This document shows, in pieces, positions 9,699 to 19,500 of a stretch of DNA of 37,634 nucleotides. Position numbers and translations under genes: made by a program. How positions within the stretch are numbered: the stretch's first letter is position 1; each line of letters starts with the position of its first letter. The notes below the pieces were generated by a model. The model was not told where the DNA came from, ran no database searches, and saw only the letters and a list, made by a program, of their open reading frames with translations. This DNA is from an uncultured Geobacteraceae bacterium. Lineage in GTDB: Bacteria; Desulfobacterota; Desulfuromonadia; Geobacterales; Pseudopelobacteraceae. The stretch is from contig CAINRC010000058.1 in NCBI GenBank assembly GCA_903852495.1, positions 1 through 37,634 of the forward strand, read 5' to 3'.

Positions 9699-10280
9699 CT
9701 ATCCTTCCAAAAAACTCTTATTATTGTATAAATTCATTGACTTAAGTAGACCTTCTGAAAGCATTAATTCAAGCATATCTGTGGCACCATCAAGGATGCG
9801 AGGCAGCTGTTCCATCTGCTCGGGAGGAATCTTTCCCAGCACATGGTTTGTTGTGTCGCCATGGAGCGGTTTGCCAATGCCAATACGCAGACGAATAAAG
9901 TCACCCCTGCCGAGTGTCTCCATTATTGAGCGCAGTCCATTGTGTCCGCCATGTCCGCCATCCTGCTTGAAACGAACTGTGCCGAACGGGAGGTCAAGCT
10001 CATCATGAATGACGATCAGGTTCGAAGTCGGCAGTTTATGGAATTGGAGGGCCTGCATGACGGAGTTTCCCGACAGATTCATAAAAGTCTGAGGTTTAAG
10101 CAGTATCAGGCGATGACCGGCAAAGCTCCATTCACCTGAATGTCCGGAGAACGATTTCTTGGTGATAGAGACATTGTTCAGATGTGCGAGACGATCCAAA
10201 AAAAGAAAACCCGCATTATGGCGGGTCCATTGATACGTGGGGCCGGGATTACCCAGCCCCGCAATTATATAGGTACTCAT
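9699..10280 (-). CDS. pth: Peptidyl-tRNA hydrolase
   Basis: Pth frees tRNA from peptidyl-tRNA that drops off ribosomes. The 193 residues show IIAGLGNPGPTY at the N-terminus, the catalytic His (H21) in TRHNAGF, FMNLSG with the substrate-positioning Asn, VIHDELDLPFG with the conserved Asp, and GGHGGHNGLRSI. I used the ATG at 10280. A GTG two codons earlier (10286) is also possible, since both have only a weak GAAGTGAG-type ribosome site. The gene starts 18 bases after rplY, so coupling with the upstream gene is likely. rplY, pth and ychF form a translation-quality cluster. Confidence 0.95.
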   Translation of the reverse strand: MSTYIIAGLGNPGPTYQWTRHNAGFLFLDRLAHLNNVSITKKSFSGHSGEWSFAGHRLILLKPQTFMNLSGNSVMQALQFHKLPTSNLIVIHDELDLPFGTVRFKQDGGHGGHNGLRSIMETLGRGDFIRLRIGIGKPLHGDTTNHVLGKIPPEQMEQLPRILDGATDMLELMLSEGLLKSMNLYNNKSFLEG

Positions 10281-10298
10281 ACTCACTTCAGGTTCTGG

Positions 10299-10883
10299 CT
10301 ATTCAGCAGCCGGAGTTTCTTCCTTGGCTCTGCCAAGTACGCTGACAACAGGAATCTTGGGCTGGTCAAGAATAGTGATACCTTCCGGAAGCAGAATATC
10401 GCTGACATGAATCGAATGGGCAATTTTAAGATCAGTAACGTCAATGCAAATGCTGTCAGGAATGTTTCCCGGCAGACACTCGATGTGCAGTTCATGGTGT
10501 GCCAGATCCAGGAGGCCGCCTTCCTTTACACCAGCGGCAGTGCCTTTCAGGCTGACAGGAACGGTAATACGGATCTTTTCATTCGGATTGATGCGGTGCA
10601 GGTCAACGTGCTTGAAGCTACGTTTGATCGGGTCACGTTGAATATCAACAACAATTGCAATATTCTGGTCAAGACTTCCACCGCCAATGAGGGTGATCAG
10701 ATTGTTCTGCCCACCGGCACCGGAAATGGCATCCTGAAGATCCCGACTTTTTATACTTACGGTAATCGGATCAAGTCCCTTGCCATAAACAACACCCGGT
10801 ACCATGCCTTCGTTACGGAGTCTTCTGCTGACGCCGGTACCAGTTTTTGTGCGTAGTTCAATATTCATTTGTTTCTGTTGCAT
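10299..10883 (-). CDS. rplY: Large ribosomal subunit protein bL25, long CTC/TL5 form
   Basis: The 194-residue protein joins an N-terminal L25 domain (about 1-95: [35 protein letters not shown]) to the C-terminal beta domain of the CTC/TL5 type (about 96-190). It binds 5S rRNA. The ending (AKEETPAAE) is a short Ala/Glu tail. I chose the ATG at 10883 because GGAGGAACGT sits just in front of it. An in-frame GTG at 10895 overlaps that ribosome site itself and is unlikely. It follows prs by about 60 bases. The prs-rplY-pth order is widespread. Confidence 0.94.
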   Translation of the reverse strand: MQQKQMNIELRTKTGTGVSRRLRNEGMVPGVVYGKGLDPITVSIKSRDLQDAISGAGGQNNLITLIGGGSLDQNIAIVVDIQRDPIKRSFKHVDLHRINPNEKIRITVPVSLKGTAAGVKEGGLLDLAHHELHIECLPGNIPDSICIDVTDLKIAHSIHVSDILLPEGITILDQPKIPVVSVLGRAKEETPAAE

Positions 10884-10943
10884 ACGTTCCTCCACGTGTA
10901 GTGACAGGTTGACCCTGTCCTATTCATAATCAGTTGTTTGATA

Positions 10944-11888
10944 CTAAACAAATAAAGAGCTTACGGATTCATCTTCATGAATACGTCTGATTGCTTCAGC
11001 CAACAGGTCTGCAACCGAGAGCATTCTGATCTTTGTTGTAGCGTGACCACCACAACTATCAGGTATTGTATCAGTTATAACTACTTCTTCAATGTCCGAT
11101 GCATTAATACGATCAATTGCAGGGCCAGAAAGTACGCCATGAGTTGCACAGGCAAAAATGGCTTTAGCTCCATTCTCTTTAAGCGCTTTGGCTGCCTGAG
11201 TCAATGTCCCTGCAGTGTCAATCATGTCATCAAGGATAACGGCGATTTTATCACGTACATCACCGATCAGGTGCATAACTTCAGCGACATTAGGTCCGGT
11301 ACGGCGCTTATCTATAATAGCAAGGGAGCATTCAAGGCGCTTGGCAAAAGCACGGGCTCTCTCTGTACCGCCGGCATCAGGAGAAACCATAACCACCTGC
11401 TCACCGCTGAATCTGTCTTTTAGATAATTGAGAATTACCGGTGCTGCGTACAGGTTATCAACCGGGATATTAAAAAATCCCTGAATCTGCCCGGCATGCA
11501 GGTCGATGGTAACGACCCTGTTGACACCGGCAGTTGTTATGAGGTCGGCAACCAGTTTAGCGGTAATCGGCGTACGTGGCGCTGCTTTTCGGTCCTGACG
11601 GGCATACCCGTAGTACGGAATTACGGCGGTTATTGTCGCTGCCGATGCCCGTTTTAAAGCATCAGTGATAACCAGCAGTTCCATCAGGTTATCATTGGTC
11701 GGTGCGCAGGTTGACTGGACGACGTACACATCGCGGCCACGGACGTTCTCGCCGATCTCAACCATAACTTCACCATCTGAAAATCGACGAACCCTCGCTG
11801 CACCGAGCGGGAAGCCAAGGCTATCACAAATTTTCTGGGCCAGATCCGGATTTGAATTGCCGGAAAAAATTTTGATTTTATCGTACAT
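10944..11888 (-). CDS. prs: Ribose-phosphate pyrophosphokinase (PRPP synthase)
   Basis: Prs makes PRPP from ribose 5-phosphate and ATP, feeding purine, pyrimidine, His and Trp synthesis, including the TrpD reaction encoded in this window. The 314 residues include the N-terminal [14 protein letters not shown], the flexible loop region [17 protein letters not shown], the [11 protein letters not shown] block, [18 protein letters not shown] and the PRPP-binding loop [13 protein letters not shown], which place it in class I. AAAGGTG precedes the ATG. A candidate promoter lies about 60 bases upstream, so prs may be expressed on its own as well as by read-through. Confidence 0.96.
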   Translation of the reverse strand: MYDKIKIFSGNSNPDLAQKICDSLGFPLGAARVRRFSDGEVMVEIGENVRGRDVYVVQSTCAPTNDNLMELLVITDALKRASAATITAVIPYYGYARQDRKAAPRTPITAKLVADLITTAGVNRVVTIDLHAGQIQGFFNIPVDNLYAAPVILNYLKDRFSGEQVVMVSPDAGGTERARAFAKRLECSLAIIDKRRTGPNVAEVMHLIGDVRDKIAVILDDMIDTAGTLTQAAKALKENGAKAIFACATHGVLSGPAIDRINASDIEEVVITDTIPDSCGGHATTKIRMLSVADLLAEAIRRIHEDESVSSLFV

Positions 11889-11948
11889 GGCGTTCCAGCA
11901 CCTTTCAAATTGCGAACAAATGGGATGACTATGCGCTAAAGGATGAAA

Positions 11949-11977
11949 TCTATACTAAAATTTTTACGAAAATGCAA
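11949..11977 (-). promoter_or_regulatory. Candidate sigma-70 promoter for prs
   Basis: On the minus strand TTGCAT (11977-11972) and TATAGA (11954-11949) are separated by 17 bases in an AT-rich gap between the radical-SAM gene and prs. The -10 matches 4 of 6 positions and the -35 matches 3 of 6. The match is modest, but position and spacing are right. Confidence 0.4.
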
Positions 11978-12026
11978 CCTCTTTCGCAATTTACTGCGTA
12001 TGGATAAAAGACGGAAGACAATATTT

Positions 12027-13847
12027 TCAGGCATTCACAATGATTCCTTCCTGCAGGGCAAAGGTAACAAATTCATCAACCTCGTCGGAGGTAAGTCCGG
12101 TTACGGTCATGTGGTTTATGCCCGCTCCATCCCGGATCTGCTCCAGCAGCAGTATATAGGGAGAATCAAGAGATTCGGTGCAGACCATGCCGTCATTGCG
12201 GTAGATCACTACCTGTGATCCTGATTGGGGAAGGTTTTCAAACATCCACTTTATGTGTGGCTCACCACATTCAAGTAACTCTTCAATATCATATGTGAAA
12301 CTGGCGATTCTGGCTGATGGTGCAAGGTTGTACCGGGTACCGAGTGCTGCAGCGCTCGGAAGTTGAGGAGCCAGTAATACTTCAGCATAGTGGTGGTGGT
12401 ACGCTGCCAGATCAAGTATAAGCGGAAGAAATCGTCTTACTTTCTTCGGGGTGAACAGATCTTGTAAAAACAGCTGCTGCAATTCCCATATCTCATCATC
12501 ATTGAAATCAGTTTCTTTCGTGGAGCGCCCGCTGTGAAGGATCAACCAGTTGCTGAAGTTATTCAACATCTCTGATGGTTTCATGCCGAGGGCGGTAATA
12601 ACGGCATTAAACCATGCGACAGCTTTTCCGCGAGTGTAGAAAATGTCACACGCAGCAGCCAGATCAGCAGCTGCAGCCATATCATTTTGGCTGAATGTGT
12701 CCGTTGAATCAAGGATGTAGGGTGGTGCGGAGTCCCAACGCAAGCCGAGTCCCGCCCCGAAAGTCGCCAGGCGGGTCCCGGGCAGAACGGCAAGCGGGAA
12801 GATGTCAAGATGGTTCGGGTACAGCGAAAGTGCATAATCCAGCGAGTGGTTGAATCCAGTAAAAGTATCTCCCGGCAACCCGTAAATCAGATCGAAACCG
12901 AAAACCGCGCCGCTTTCATTGAGCAGACCGATTTTAGCAGCAAAATCAGCTTTGTTGAACGATCGGCCGACCAGCTTGAGAACCTCCCGGTCCGCACTTT
13001 GAAGACCGATTTGCAATGAACAGGTAATCTGGGCAAAAAGCGCAGCCATGTCGCTATCAATAAATTCACTGCGCACTTCAAAATGAAAATGAATATCAGG
13101 GGCCGTACTCCGTATCATTTTCAGTATTTTTTTGGCGCGCGCCATATCAAGGTTGAAGGTTGAATCGAGCACAAAAACCTGGGAAACAGCCGAATTGGAA
13201 AAATGCCGTAACTCGGTTTCCAACCTTTGCAAGGAGAAATGACGAACGCCGTGAATGCCCCTCGAGTCAAAACAAAAATCGCAGGTAAAGCTGCAGCCAC
13301 GGGACAGCTGCCAAAGAATGCCGGTACTGGTGTTCGTATCAATTACCCCGGTCAGATAGGGGGATGGGATTACGTCCAGTTCTTTAAGAGGAGAGGGGGG
13401 GGAGGACAGAGGAGCACCGGGCAGCAGAACGCCTGGTATATTTGAGTAACCTCCGCCTGAAGACAGCGATTGGCACAGGGATAAAAAGGGAACTTCTCCT
13501 TCACCGATGATTGCAAAGTCAAAAAATCCCCTGTTCATAACAGATTCCGGTGCGGCGGTAACTTGTGGACCGCCACAGAAGAGTGGGACTCCAGGATAAT
13601 TTTGTTTCAGCTCAGACGCTATTTCACAAGCAAGGGAAACGTTCCAGACATAGGCAGAAAAGCCAATAGCGACAGGGTGGGATTCAGCAAGCTGTGCCGC
13701 GCACGTAGCAACATCATCGCCAAGAAAAAAATCAACCAGCTCGATAGAAGCGGCACTGTCCTGTGCATACGCCTTGAGAAAGGCGGCAGCTAAAGGAATT
13801 GATTGCGGCGAAGGGCAGGGGTGGATCGAAACAAGTTTTATCAACAC
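12027..13847 (-). CDS. B12-binding-domain radical SAM protein, probable DUF4080 C-terminus
   Basis: This encodes 606 residues. Residues 1-140 form a Rossmann-like B12-binding-type domain (HPCPSPQSIPLAAAFLKAY, AIGFSAYVWN, FCGGPQV, IIGEGEVPF). It lacks the DxHxxG motif, so cobalamin would be bound base-off without His, if at all. The radical SAM core follows, with the cluster cysteines C185-x3-C189-x2-C192 in SRGCSFTCDFCFDSRG and later GLQSADREVLKLVGR and DLIYGLPGDT. The C-terminal 200 residues resemble the DUF4080 tail known from this class, as far as I can recall. The substrate is unknown. The GTG start is preceded by AAGGA at nine bases. The coding strand has a run of eight C at 13402-13395. 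The gene sits between tRNA-Gln plus its terminator and prs. Confidence 0.88.
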   Translation of the reverse strand: MLIKLVSIHPCPSPQSIPLAAAFLKAYAQDSAASIELVDFFLGDDVATCAAQLAESHPVAIGFSAYVWNVSLACEIASELKQNYPGVPLFCGGPQVTAAPESVMNRGFFDFAIIGEGEVPFLSLCQSLSSGGGYSNIPGVLLPGAPLSSPPSPLKELDVIPSPYLTGVIDTNTSTGILWQLSRGCSFTCDFCFDSRGIHGVRHFSLQRLETELRHFSNSAVSQVFVLDSTFNLDMARAKKILKMIRSTAPDIHFHFEVRSEFIDSDMAALFAQITCSLQIGLQSADREVLKLVGRSFNKADFAAKIGLLNESGAVFGFDLIYGLPGDTFTGFNHSLDYALSLYPNHLDIFPLAVLPGTRLATFGAGLGLRWDSAPPYILDSTDTFSQNDMAAAADLAAACDIFYTRGKAVAWFNAVITALGMKPSEMLNNFSNWLILHSGRSTKETDFNDDEIWELQQLFLQDLFTPKKVRRFLPLILDLAAYHHHYAEVLLAPQLPSAAALGTRYNLAPSARIASFTYDIEELLECGEPHIKWMFENLPQSGSQVVIYRNDGMVCTESLDSPYILLLEQIRDGAGINHMTVTGLTSDEVDEFVTFALQEGIIVNA

Positions 13848-13907
13848 GCTGTCGGATCCTTATCAAGTACCGTCGGGAATAGTGGGTCTAGCTGCACTAT
13901 GTATAAC

Positions 13908-13938
13908 AAAAAATGGCCAGCTTTGAAAGCTGACCATT
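13908..13938 (-). terminator. Intrinsic terminator after tRNA-Gln
   Basis: On the minus strand a long stem (about 12 bp, AATGGTCAGCTTT pairing with AAGCTGGCCATT, one mismatch) is followed by a T run. It begins nine bases beyond the tRNA CCA end, so it ends the ispE/tRNA transcript before the radical-SAM gene. Confidence 0.88.
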
Positions 13939-13946
13939 ATAAAGAT

Positions 13947-14021
13947 TGGCTGGGGCGCCAGGGATCGAACCTGGGAATGCCGGAATCAAAATCCGGTGCC
14001 TTACCGCTTGGCGACGCCCCA
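13947..14021 (-). tRNA. tRNA-Gln (anticodon TTG)
   Basis: The 75-base minus-strand gene folds as a full cloverleaf. The acceptor is TGGGGCG/CGCCCCA, the D arm is GCC..GGC, the anticodon stem is CCGGA/TCCGG with loop TTTTGAT (anticodon TTG), and the T arm is CCAGG-TTCGATC-CCTGG. The discriminator is G and CCA is encoded. It starts only 15 bases after the ispE stop and is most likely processed from the same transcript. Confidence 0.97.
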
Positions 14022-14036
14022 ATAAAACAAATGAAA

Positions 14037-14879
14037 TCAGAGTGTTTCTGCAACCGCCGCAAACCAGTTCGTATCTTTTGTAACTTCACGGCAAGCAACT
14101 TCTGCAGCATCTTGACTTTTAAAAATTCCAAAAACAGTCGGCCCGCTTCCTGACATCATGCTGCCTACAGCACCCAGATCCATCAATCGGGTTTTAATGT
14201 CGGCAATGACTGGAAAGGCCGGAATTGTAACTGATTCAAGATCGTTCGACAGTATTGAAACAACCTGTTCTATCGATTCAAAAACCTGCGGCAGTCTATT
14301 CAGCGGACCCCTGCTTGTCAACCGTAAAGATCCATAAACCCAGGCTGTTGAAACATGTACTCCGGGATTTACCAGCAAAATCCAACAGTTCGGCATATTT
14401 GGCAGCGGGGTAAGTTTTTCACCAATACCCTCGGCGAGAGCAGTTTTTTTAAACACAAAAAATGGTACGTCCGCGCCGAGTTTGCAGCCAAGTGCCATAA
14501 GTTCCTGCACTGTCAGGCCGAGCTGTAACAACTCGTTCATTCCCATCAGTACCGTCGCCGCATCGCTGCTGCCACCTCCCAACCCCGCAGCGACAGGAAT
14601 ATTCTTTTTCACATCAATTGTCACTCCGCAGCCTGTTCCAGCGATATCCAGCAGTAACCGTGCCGCTTTCCAGGCAATATTTCCGGGTCCGTCAGGCGCG
14701 CCTTTTGAGGCACAGGTAACGATGATTTCAGGGGAGTCGGTCAAGGCAAGGGTAATCTGGTCACACAGGTTTACCCGCTGCATAATCATGCGCAAGTCAT
14801 GATACCCGTCAGGACGTTTTCCTATGACATCAAGCAGGTAATTGATTTTAGCCGGTGCATACAAGGTGAGTGAATCCAC
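14037..14879 (-). CDS. ispE: 4-diphosphocytidyl-2-C-methyl-D-erythritol kinase
   Basis: IspE phosphorylates CDP-methylerythritol in the MEP isoprenoid pathway. It is a GHMP kinase: LYAPAKINYLLDVIGKRPDGYHDL at the N-terminus, the ATP loop IPVAAGLGGGSSDAATVL in the middle, and SMMSGSGPTVFGIF near the C-terminus. I favour the GTG at 14879 (280 residues, near the family norm) over the ATG at 14912. GGAG stands five bases before the GTG, and the strong promoter at 14917-14945 would start RNA at about 14910, leaving the ATG without a leader. The tRNA-Gln gene follows directly. This gene order is the main clue to a Geobacter-like host. Confidence 0.93.
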   Translation of the reverse strand: MDSLTLYAPAKINYLLDVIGKRPDGYHDLRMIMQRVNLCDQITLALTDSPEIIVTCASKGAPDGPGNIAWKAARLLLDIAGTGCGVTIDVKKNIPVAAGLGGGSSDAATVLMGMNELLQLGLTVQELMALGCKLGADVPFFVFKKTALAEGIGEKLTPLPNMPNCWILLVNPGVHVSTAWVYGSLRLTSRGPLNRLPQVFESIEQVVSILSNDLESVTIPAFPVIADIKTRLMDLGAVGSMMSGSGPTVFGIFKSQDAAEVACREVTKDTNWFAAVAETL

Positions 14880-14916
14880 GGGAACTCCAATACAGTGTAG
14901 GTAGGATTTCATGCCT

Positions 14917-14945
14917 GTTATATGAATAAATGGCTGTTTTGTCGA
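14917..14945 (-). promoter_or_regulatory. Strong sigma-70 promoter for ispE/tRNA-Gln
   Basis: On the minus strand TCGACA (14945-14940) and TATAAC (14922-14917) lie 17 bases apart. Each hexamer matches the consensus at five of six positions. The predicted transcription start is at about 14909-14911, which helps decide the ispE start codon. Confidence 0.7.
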
Positions 14946-14978
14946 GCAGGAAGTTTATACGTTTCAGTATGAATGAAT

Positions 14979-15008
14979 TTGACAGGTTTACGGCCAGTGT
15001 GCTACCTC
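14979..15008 (+). promoter_or_regulatory. Candidate promoter for cysE-lpxC
   Basis: TTGACA (14979-14984) is a perfect -35. An 18-base spacer leads to TACCTC preceded by TGC, a partial extended -10. The start would fall about 30 bases before cysE. The weak -10 keeps confidence low. Confidence 0.4.
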
Positions 15009-15045
15009 TGTGACAATAAGCAACTAGAATAAAGGAGCAAAATTC

Positions 15046-15723
15046 ATGTTTAAAAACATCCGTGAAGACATAAACTCAGTTTTTGAACGTGATCCCGCCG
15101 CTCGAAATGTGATGGAAATTATTTTTTGTTATCCGGGACTGCACGCCCTTTGGTTCTACCGTGTTGCTCACTGGTTCTGGATCAATGAATTATTCTTTCT
15201 TGGCCGGTTTATCTCTCACCTTGGGCGTTTTTTCACCGGGGTTGAAATCCATCCGGGTGCCAAAATCGGCCGGAAATTCTTTATCGATCACGGGATGGGA
15301 GTAGTGATCGGTGAGACAGCAGAAATAGGTGATAATGTTACACTTTACCACGGTGTTACCCTTGGTGGGGTTACCTGGGACAAGGTGAAACGGCATCCGA
15401 CTCTTCAGGATAATGTGGTTATCGGTTCCGGCGCCAAAATCCTCGGGCCGTTTACTGTCGGCAAAGGGGCAAAAATCGGCTCCAACTCTGTTGTTGTTAA
15501 AGCCGTTCCGGACAATGCTACGGTTGTTGGTATCCCGGGGCGGATGGTCATGGCTGAAGAAAAGAAAGATGAGGGGCGTGCAGATCTTCAGCACGGACAG
15601 TTACCGGATCCAGAAGCAAAGGCTATTGCCTGCCTGTTTGACCAGATTCGCGAATTGGAACGAAAGTACGATGTTCTTTCGGCTGAACACGCAGAACTTA
15701 AAAGCAGGGTCAACGCCAAATGA
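15046..15723 (+). CDS. cysE: Serine O-acetyltransferase
   Basis: CysE acetylates serine with acetyl-CoA, the entry step of cysteine synthesis. The 225 residues have the short N-terminal helical part ([25 protein letters not shown], read only to place it) without the longer extension of the enteric enzyme. The left-handed beta-helix hexapeptide repeats follow ([23 protein letters not shown] and [11 protein letters not shown], with the catalytic His and Asp). The region after residue 175 is charged and coiled-coil-like ([22 protein letters not shown]). AAAGGAG stands nine bases before the ATG. The stop overlaps the lpxC start (ATGA), so the two are translationally coupled. Similar short forms occur in Gram-positive and deltaproteobacterial CysE. 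Confidence 0.93.
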   Translation: MFKNIREDINSVFERDPAARNVMEIIFCYPGLHALWFYRVAHWFWINELFFLGRFISHLGRFFTGVEIHPGAKIGRKFFIDHGMGVVIGETAEIGDNVTLYHGVTLGGVTWDKVKRHPTLQDNVVIGSGAKILGPFTVGKGAKIGSNSVVVKAVPDNATVVGIPGRMVMAEEKKDEGRADLQHGQLPDPEAKAIACLFDQIRELERKYDVLSAEHAELKSRVNAK

Positions 15724-16547
15724 TAAAAAGACAGACTACCATAAACCGTATTTTTAAAGTTTCCGGAATCGGCCTGCACAGCGGACAGGAGGTGACTCTG
15801 GAGTTTCTTCCCCGTCGTGAGTTCGGTATTGCCTTTGTGTACAAAAATCAGTTGATTCCTGCGCGCTACGACATGGTGGGCGATACCCGCCTCTCTACCC
15901 AGATCGGCTGTGATGGCGTTTCTGTGTCAACCATTGAGCATTTGATGGCAGCCCTTTATTTCTCCGGCATTACCAACTGCCTAGTGTACATTGACGGCCC
16001 GGAAGTACCTATTCTTGATGGCTCAGCATGGGAGTTTTATCAAGGGATGTGGAAGGCCGGGGTATATGAGTTTCCGGAATCCGGAGTATACCTGAAAGTA
16101 CTGCGTCCGGTGGAAGTGCATCACAATGATTCATGGGTGAAGGTAAAACCACTGAATACGCTTGAAATCACCATGTCCATAGAATTCCGTCCGCCGGTGG
16201 GGAAACAGAAAAAGCGGGTGACAGATGTTGAAAACGCTTTTGCAATCATTAACTCCCGTACGTTTGTGCTGCAGGAAGAGATTGAGGCCATCCGCAAAAT
16301 AGGGTTGGCCAGAGGCGGTTCGCTGGACAATGCGGTGGTCATAGGCAGTGACGAGATCATGAACCCGCGCGGGCTCCGCTACAAAAAAGAGCTGGTAAAC
16401 CATAAAATACTTGACCTGATCGGCGATTTTTACACCAGCGGGTATCGCATTCTCGGTAAAGTTGAAGCTAACAAGACGGGCCATTATCTCAATAATCTGC
16501 TGCTTAAAGAGCTTTTTTCTGATCCCGAAAACTACAGTATTTACTGA
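15720..16547 (+). CDS. lpxC: UDP-3-O-acyl-N-acetylglucosamine deacetylase
   Basis: LpxC catalyses the committed step of lipid A synthesis with a catalytic zinc. The 275 residues contain the zinc ligands H74 ([10 protein letters not shown]), H228 and D232 ([11 protein letters not shown]) and the catalytic-base-region H255 (KTGHYLNN). It also has the usual opening IGLHSG and the VPILDGSA block. It is about 30 residues shorter than the enteric enzyme, mainly in the first domain. It overlaps cysE by four bases. Its 3' end overlaps the convergent AsmA-family gene by seven bases, so no terminator fits between them. The usual dcw neighbours of lpxC are absent, so a second copy elsewhere is possible. 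Confidence 0.94.
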   Translation: MIKRQTTINRIFKVSGIGLHSGQEVTLEFLPRREFGIAFVYKNQLIPARYDMVGDTRLSTQIGCDGVSVSTIEHLMAALYFSGITNCLVYIDGPEVPILDGSAWEFYQGMWKAGVYEFPESGVYLKVLRPVEVHHNDSWVKVKPLNTLEITMSIEFRPPVGKQKKRVTDVENAFAIINSRTFVLQEEIEAIRKIGLARGGSLDNAVVIGSDEIMNPRGLRYKKELVNHKILDLIGDFYTSGYRILGKVEANKTGHYLNNLLLKELFSDPENYSIY

Positions 16548-19500
16548 CCCAGTATTACCTCTCCGGTATCAGTAAACAACCGCACCGGCAGCTCAAATGT
16601 TCTGATAAATATATTCAGCAATCCCTTCCCCATTGATTTCACCGGAATCGCGCTTACCTTTGGATCGGACCATTTCCCCTTGGCCTCAAAATAGGCGGTC
16701 AGTAAGTCGCTGTCCTTCCCGGTTAGCAGCCAGCCAACGATTGGAATCCGGTTGATAATCTTGTCCACCGTCTGCAGCGGCTGGGCGCCTATGGTGAAAT
16801 TCAACTCCTCTTTAACAATATCGGCACTTCCCACAATAGACACATTAATGGCATTACTGCTGATAAAGAGATCCTGGGTTGACAGGACTCCGTCTTTTAC
16901 CGCGAAGCTCCCTTTAATGCTGCTGTATGGCATTCCGCCCGAGGTCATGTCAGGCAGCTTGAATTTCAGCAGTTGGGAAACATTCAGAATCGAAAAAACT
17001 TTGGACAGTGTGTTGAATTTACGCAGCGTCCCGTTAACTATACTGAGCCGCATATTTCCCAGGGCACTTTTCTTCACATCAAGAAGCGTATTCCCGCGAG
17101 CTGTAAGGTCGCCATGGAGCGTCAAGGATCCGGTGACTTCACGAGTGAATTCAAGGGCGGGAAAAAGTTTTTCAGCATCTGACTTAACCACATCAAAATT
17201 CAGGTCATAACGGTTGCCCTGCTCACCGGCCGGAGCAATTCTCCCCTTGGCAGTTAGCTTTCCTCCATAAACCCCGGCGGTCAGGTTTTGCAGGTAAAAA
17301 GTTCCGTTTTCCCGTTGAACTCCAGTACTCAACTTGCTGAACAATAACTTCCCGTAATTTCCTGATTCAACAGCAAGGGTGAGTTTCATGTCCATGCCGG
17401 CATCTTTCTGCTTCTCCGGTTTTTGAGGTGACGCCATAAACAGGAGCAGTTCTTCCAGATCAAGTTTTGATGACGTTATGGCCAGAGTTGCCGATGGTTC
17501 ACGCCCGGTCAGGATGACTCCACTCAGGCTGAAGTTGGATGAGTTGACGAGTCCCGATACGCTCTTTAACTCTATGGCATCTTTACTAAGTATGCCTTTC
17601 GCACTGAAGCGTCTGACTGCGTCTTCCGGACGTGCCCCCGCAAGAGTCAGATCGCGCAGAAACAGCTGCGGTGAGGTGATAACAATGTCGCCCTCCGGGT
17701 TTTTCAGGCTTTTTATTGTCGTTTTCAGGGTAATGGGAGAGTTCCCGTAAAACGCAGGCATACTGGATGTTTCCAGGCTGTTTCCCTTGAAGGTGATCAG
17801 GCCGTTAATACCGTTGATCTGCTTTACCTGTTCATTGGCTAGAAAGCTGAAGCGGGTGACATCAACGGTGCCATAGTAGTCCATGGCGCTCATATCATCC
17901 GGATCGCCCCCCGCCTTTATATGTGCCTGCACCGTACCATGCGGTTTGTATTGCTTCCACATGGTTATAATCGGAAGAGATTCGTTCATTACAAATCTGT
18001 TGGTCGTGAGGTCAAAACCGAGATACGGCTGATCGCCGTAACCAATCAAGCCGCTTCCGTTAATTATCATTTGTTGGAGATTGTAGGTAACCGATGTGAC
18101 CTGGGTCGATTTTTTGCCGATAACCGTGGTGAACTTGAGAGTATTAGGCATTGAGGCAGGCTTACTGACGTAGCCGGGCAGAGTATAGGATGATTGTTTA
18201 AGGTCCCAGTCACCGTTTAATTTGTAGGCAGAATAATGGCCGCTGCCGTTTAGTCGCAGGGATGAACTGGCACTGCCATACTCAAGCTTCGGGATACCGG
18301 CAAGTTGAGTCAGCCAGGCCATTTCCGGAGCACGTGGGGCAATATTCATTTTAACGGGGTAGTCCGCAATTTTATCAGTGTTGTATTCAGTTATTGAGCC
18401 ATCCAGAGAAAACGGTGACGTTCCAAAGTTACCGGTCATGCCGATCAGGTTGAAGTTTTTACCTTTTAATTCAACAACACCTTTTAAGTCATTGAAAGTC
18501 GGAGCTTTAGGGCCATAACTAAGTACCGCTTTCTCAACCGGACCTCGGATCAGGAGTGTATTGCAGTTCTGTCCGATCTCCATATGGGTGATCTGGCTCA
18601 CCCGGCCGTCAAGAACTCCGGTATCAAGCTTGAAAACCCCTGTTTTTATCTTGTTCTCAATGTAGTCAGAGGTGTCGCTATCGATGATCCCGTAGGGGAC
18701 ATAGTACTTGACGTCTTCGTAGCGGAATGTTGATGGAGTACTGGCTTTGGCAACTAGTCGCGGGTCTTTTGTCCGGTAATCCTGCATCTGGAACGTTCCC
18801 TTGATCCGGAACCCCTCCATGCTGATATCCACAGCAGAAAAATTGATCTGCTGTTTTGTCAGGGCAACGGTATATTCAAGCTGAAGCGTTTTAGGAGATA
18901 AAACCGCATGAAAAATTGTCGGCCACTTTACGGAAATTCCACGGAAAACAATTTTCCCTTTTGCTGAAAAATCCTGGGGCTTCCCTTTAAAACTTGTGGA
19001 AAAATCCAACCGACCCCCGGTATTTCCGAATGGGACATACTCACCGAAGTAGGACCAGAATCGGTCAATTTCAGCCTGCTTAAGAGCGAGATCACAATCG
19101 AAAACGCTTTCCTGCAATGATTTTCCTTCTTCGGGGAGTTGGAGCGCACCTGAAAGCGAGAGGTGAGTGGGGTCGCCGCTTGCAGCCGGAACATCTGCCG
19201 TTAATTTCAGATGCCCTTTTCTCCCCCGCCCGAGATGGTCAGCGGCAAGAGAAATATTGCGAACAGCTGCAGTAAAAGGTTCTTCCCGTTCAAACAAATC
19301 GCTCCAGAGAACGGCACCCTTATTAATGCGGATTTTTTTGAAATTTATTCGAACACCATCATCAGGACTTGGCTTTAGCAGATCATCGATATTGAATGTT
19401 CCGTCAGAGTCTCGAACAAGTGAAACCGTGGCTTCATCAAGTATCAGGCTCTTTAGTTCCACTTTTTTTTCCAGCAGCGGCAATAACGCCAGTTGCACGG

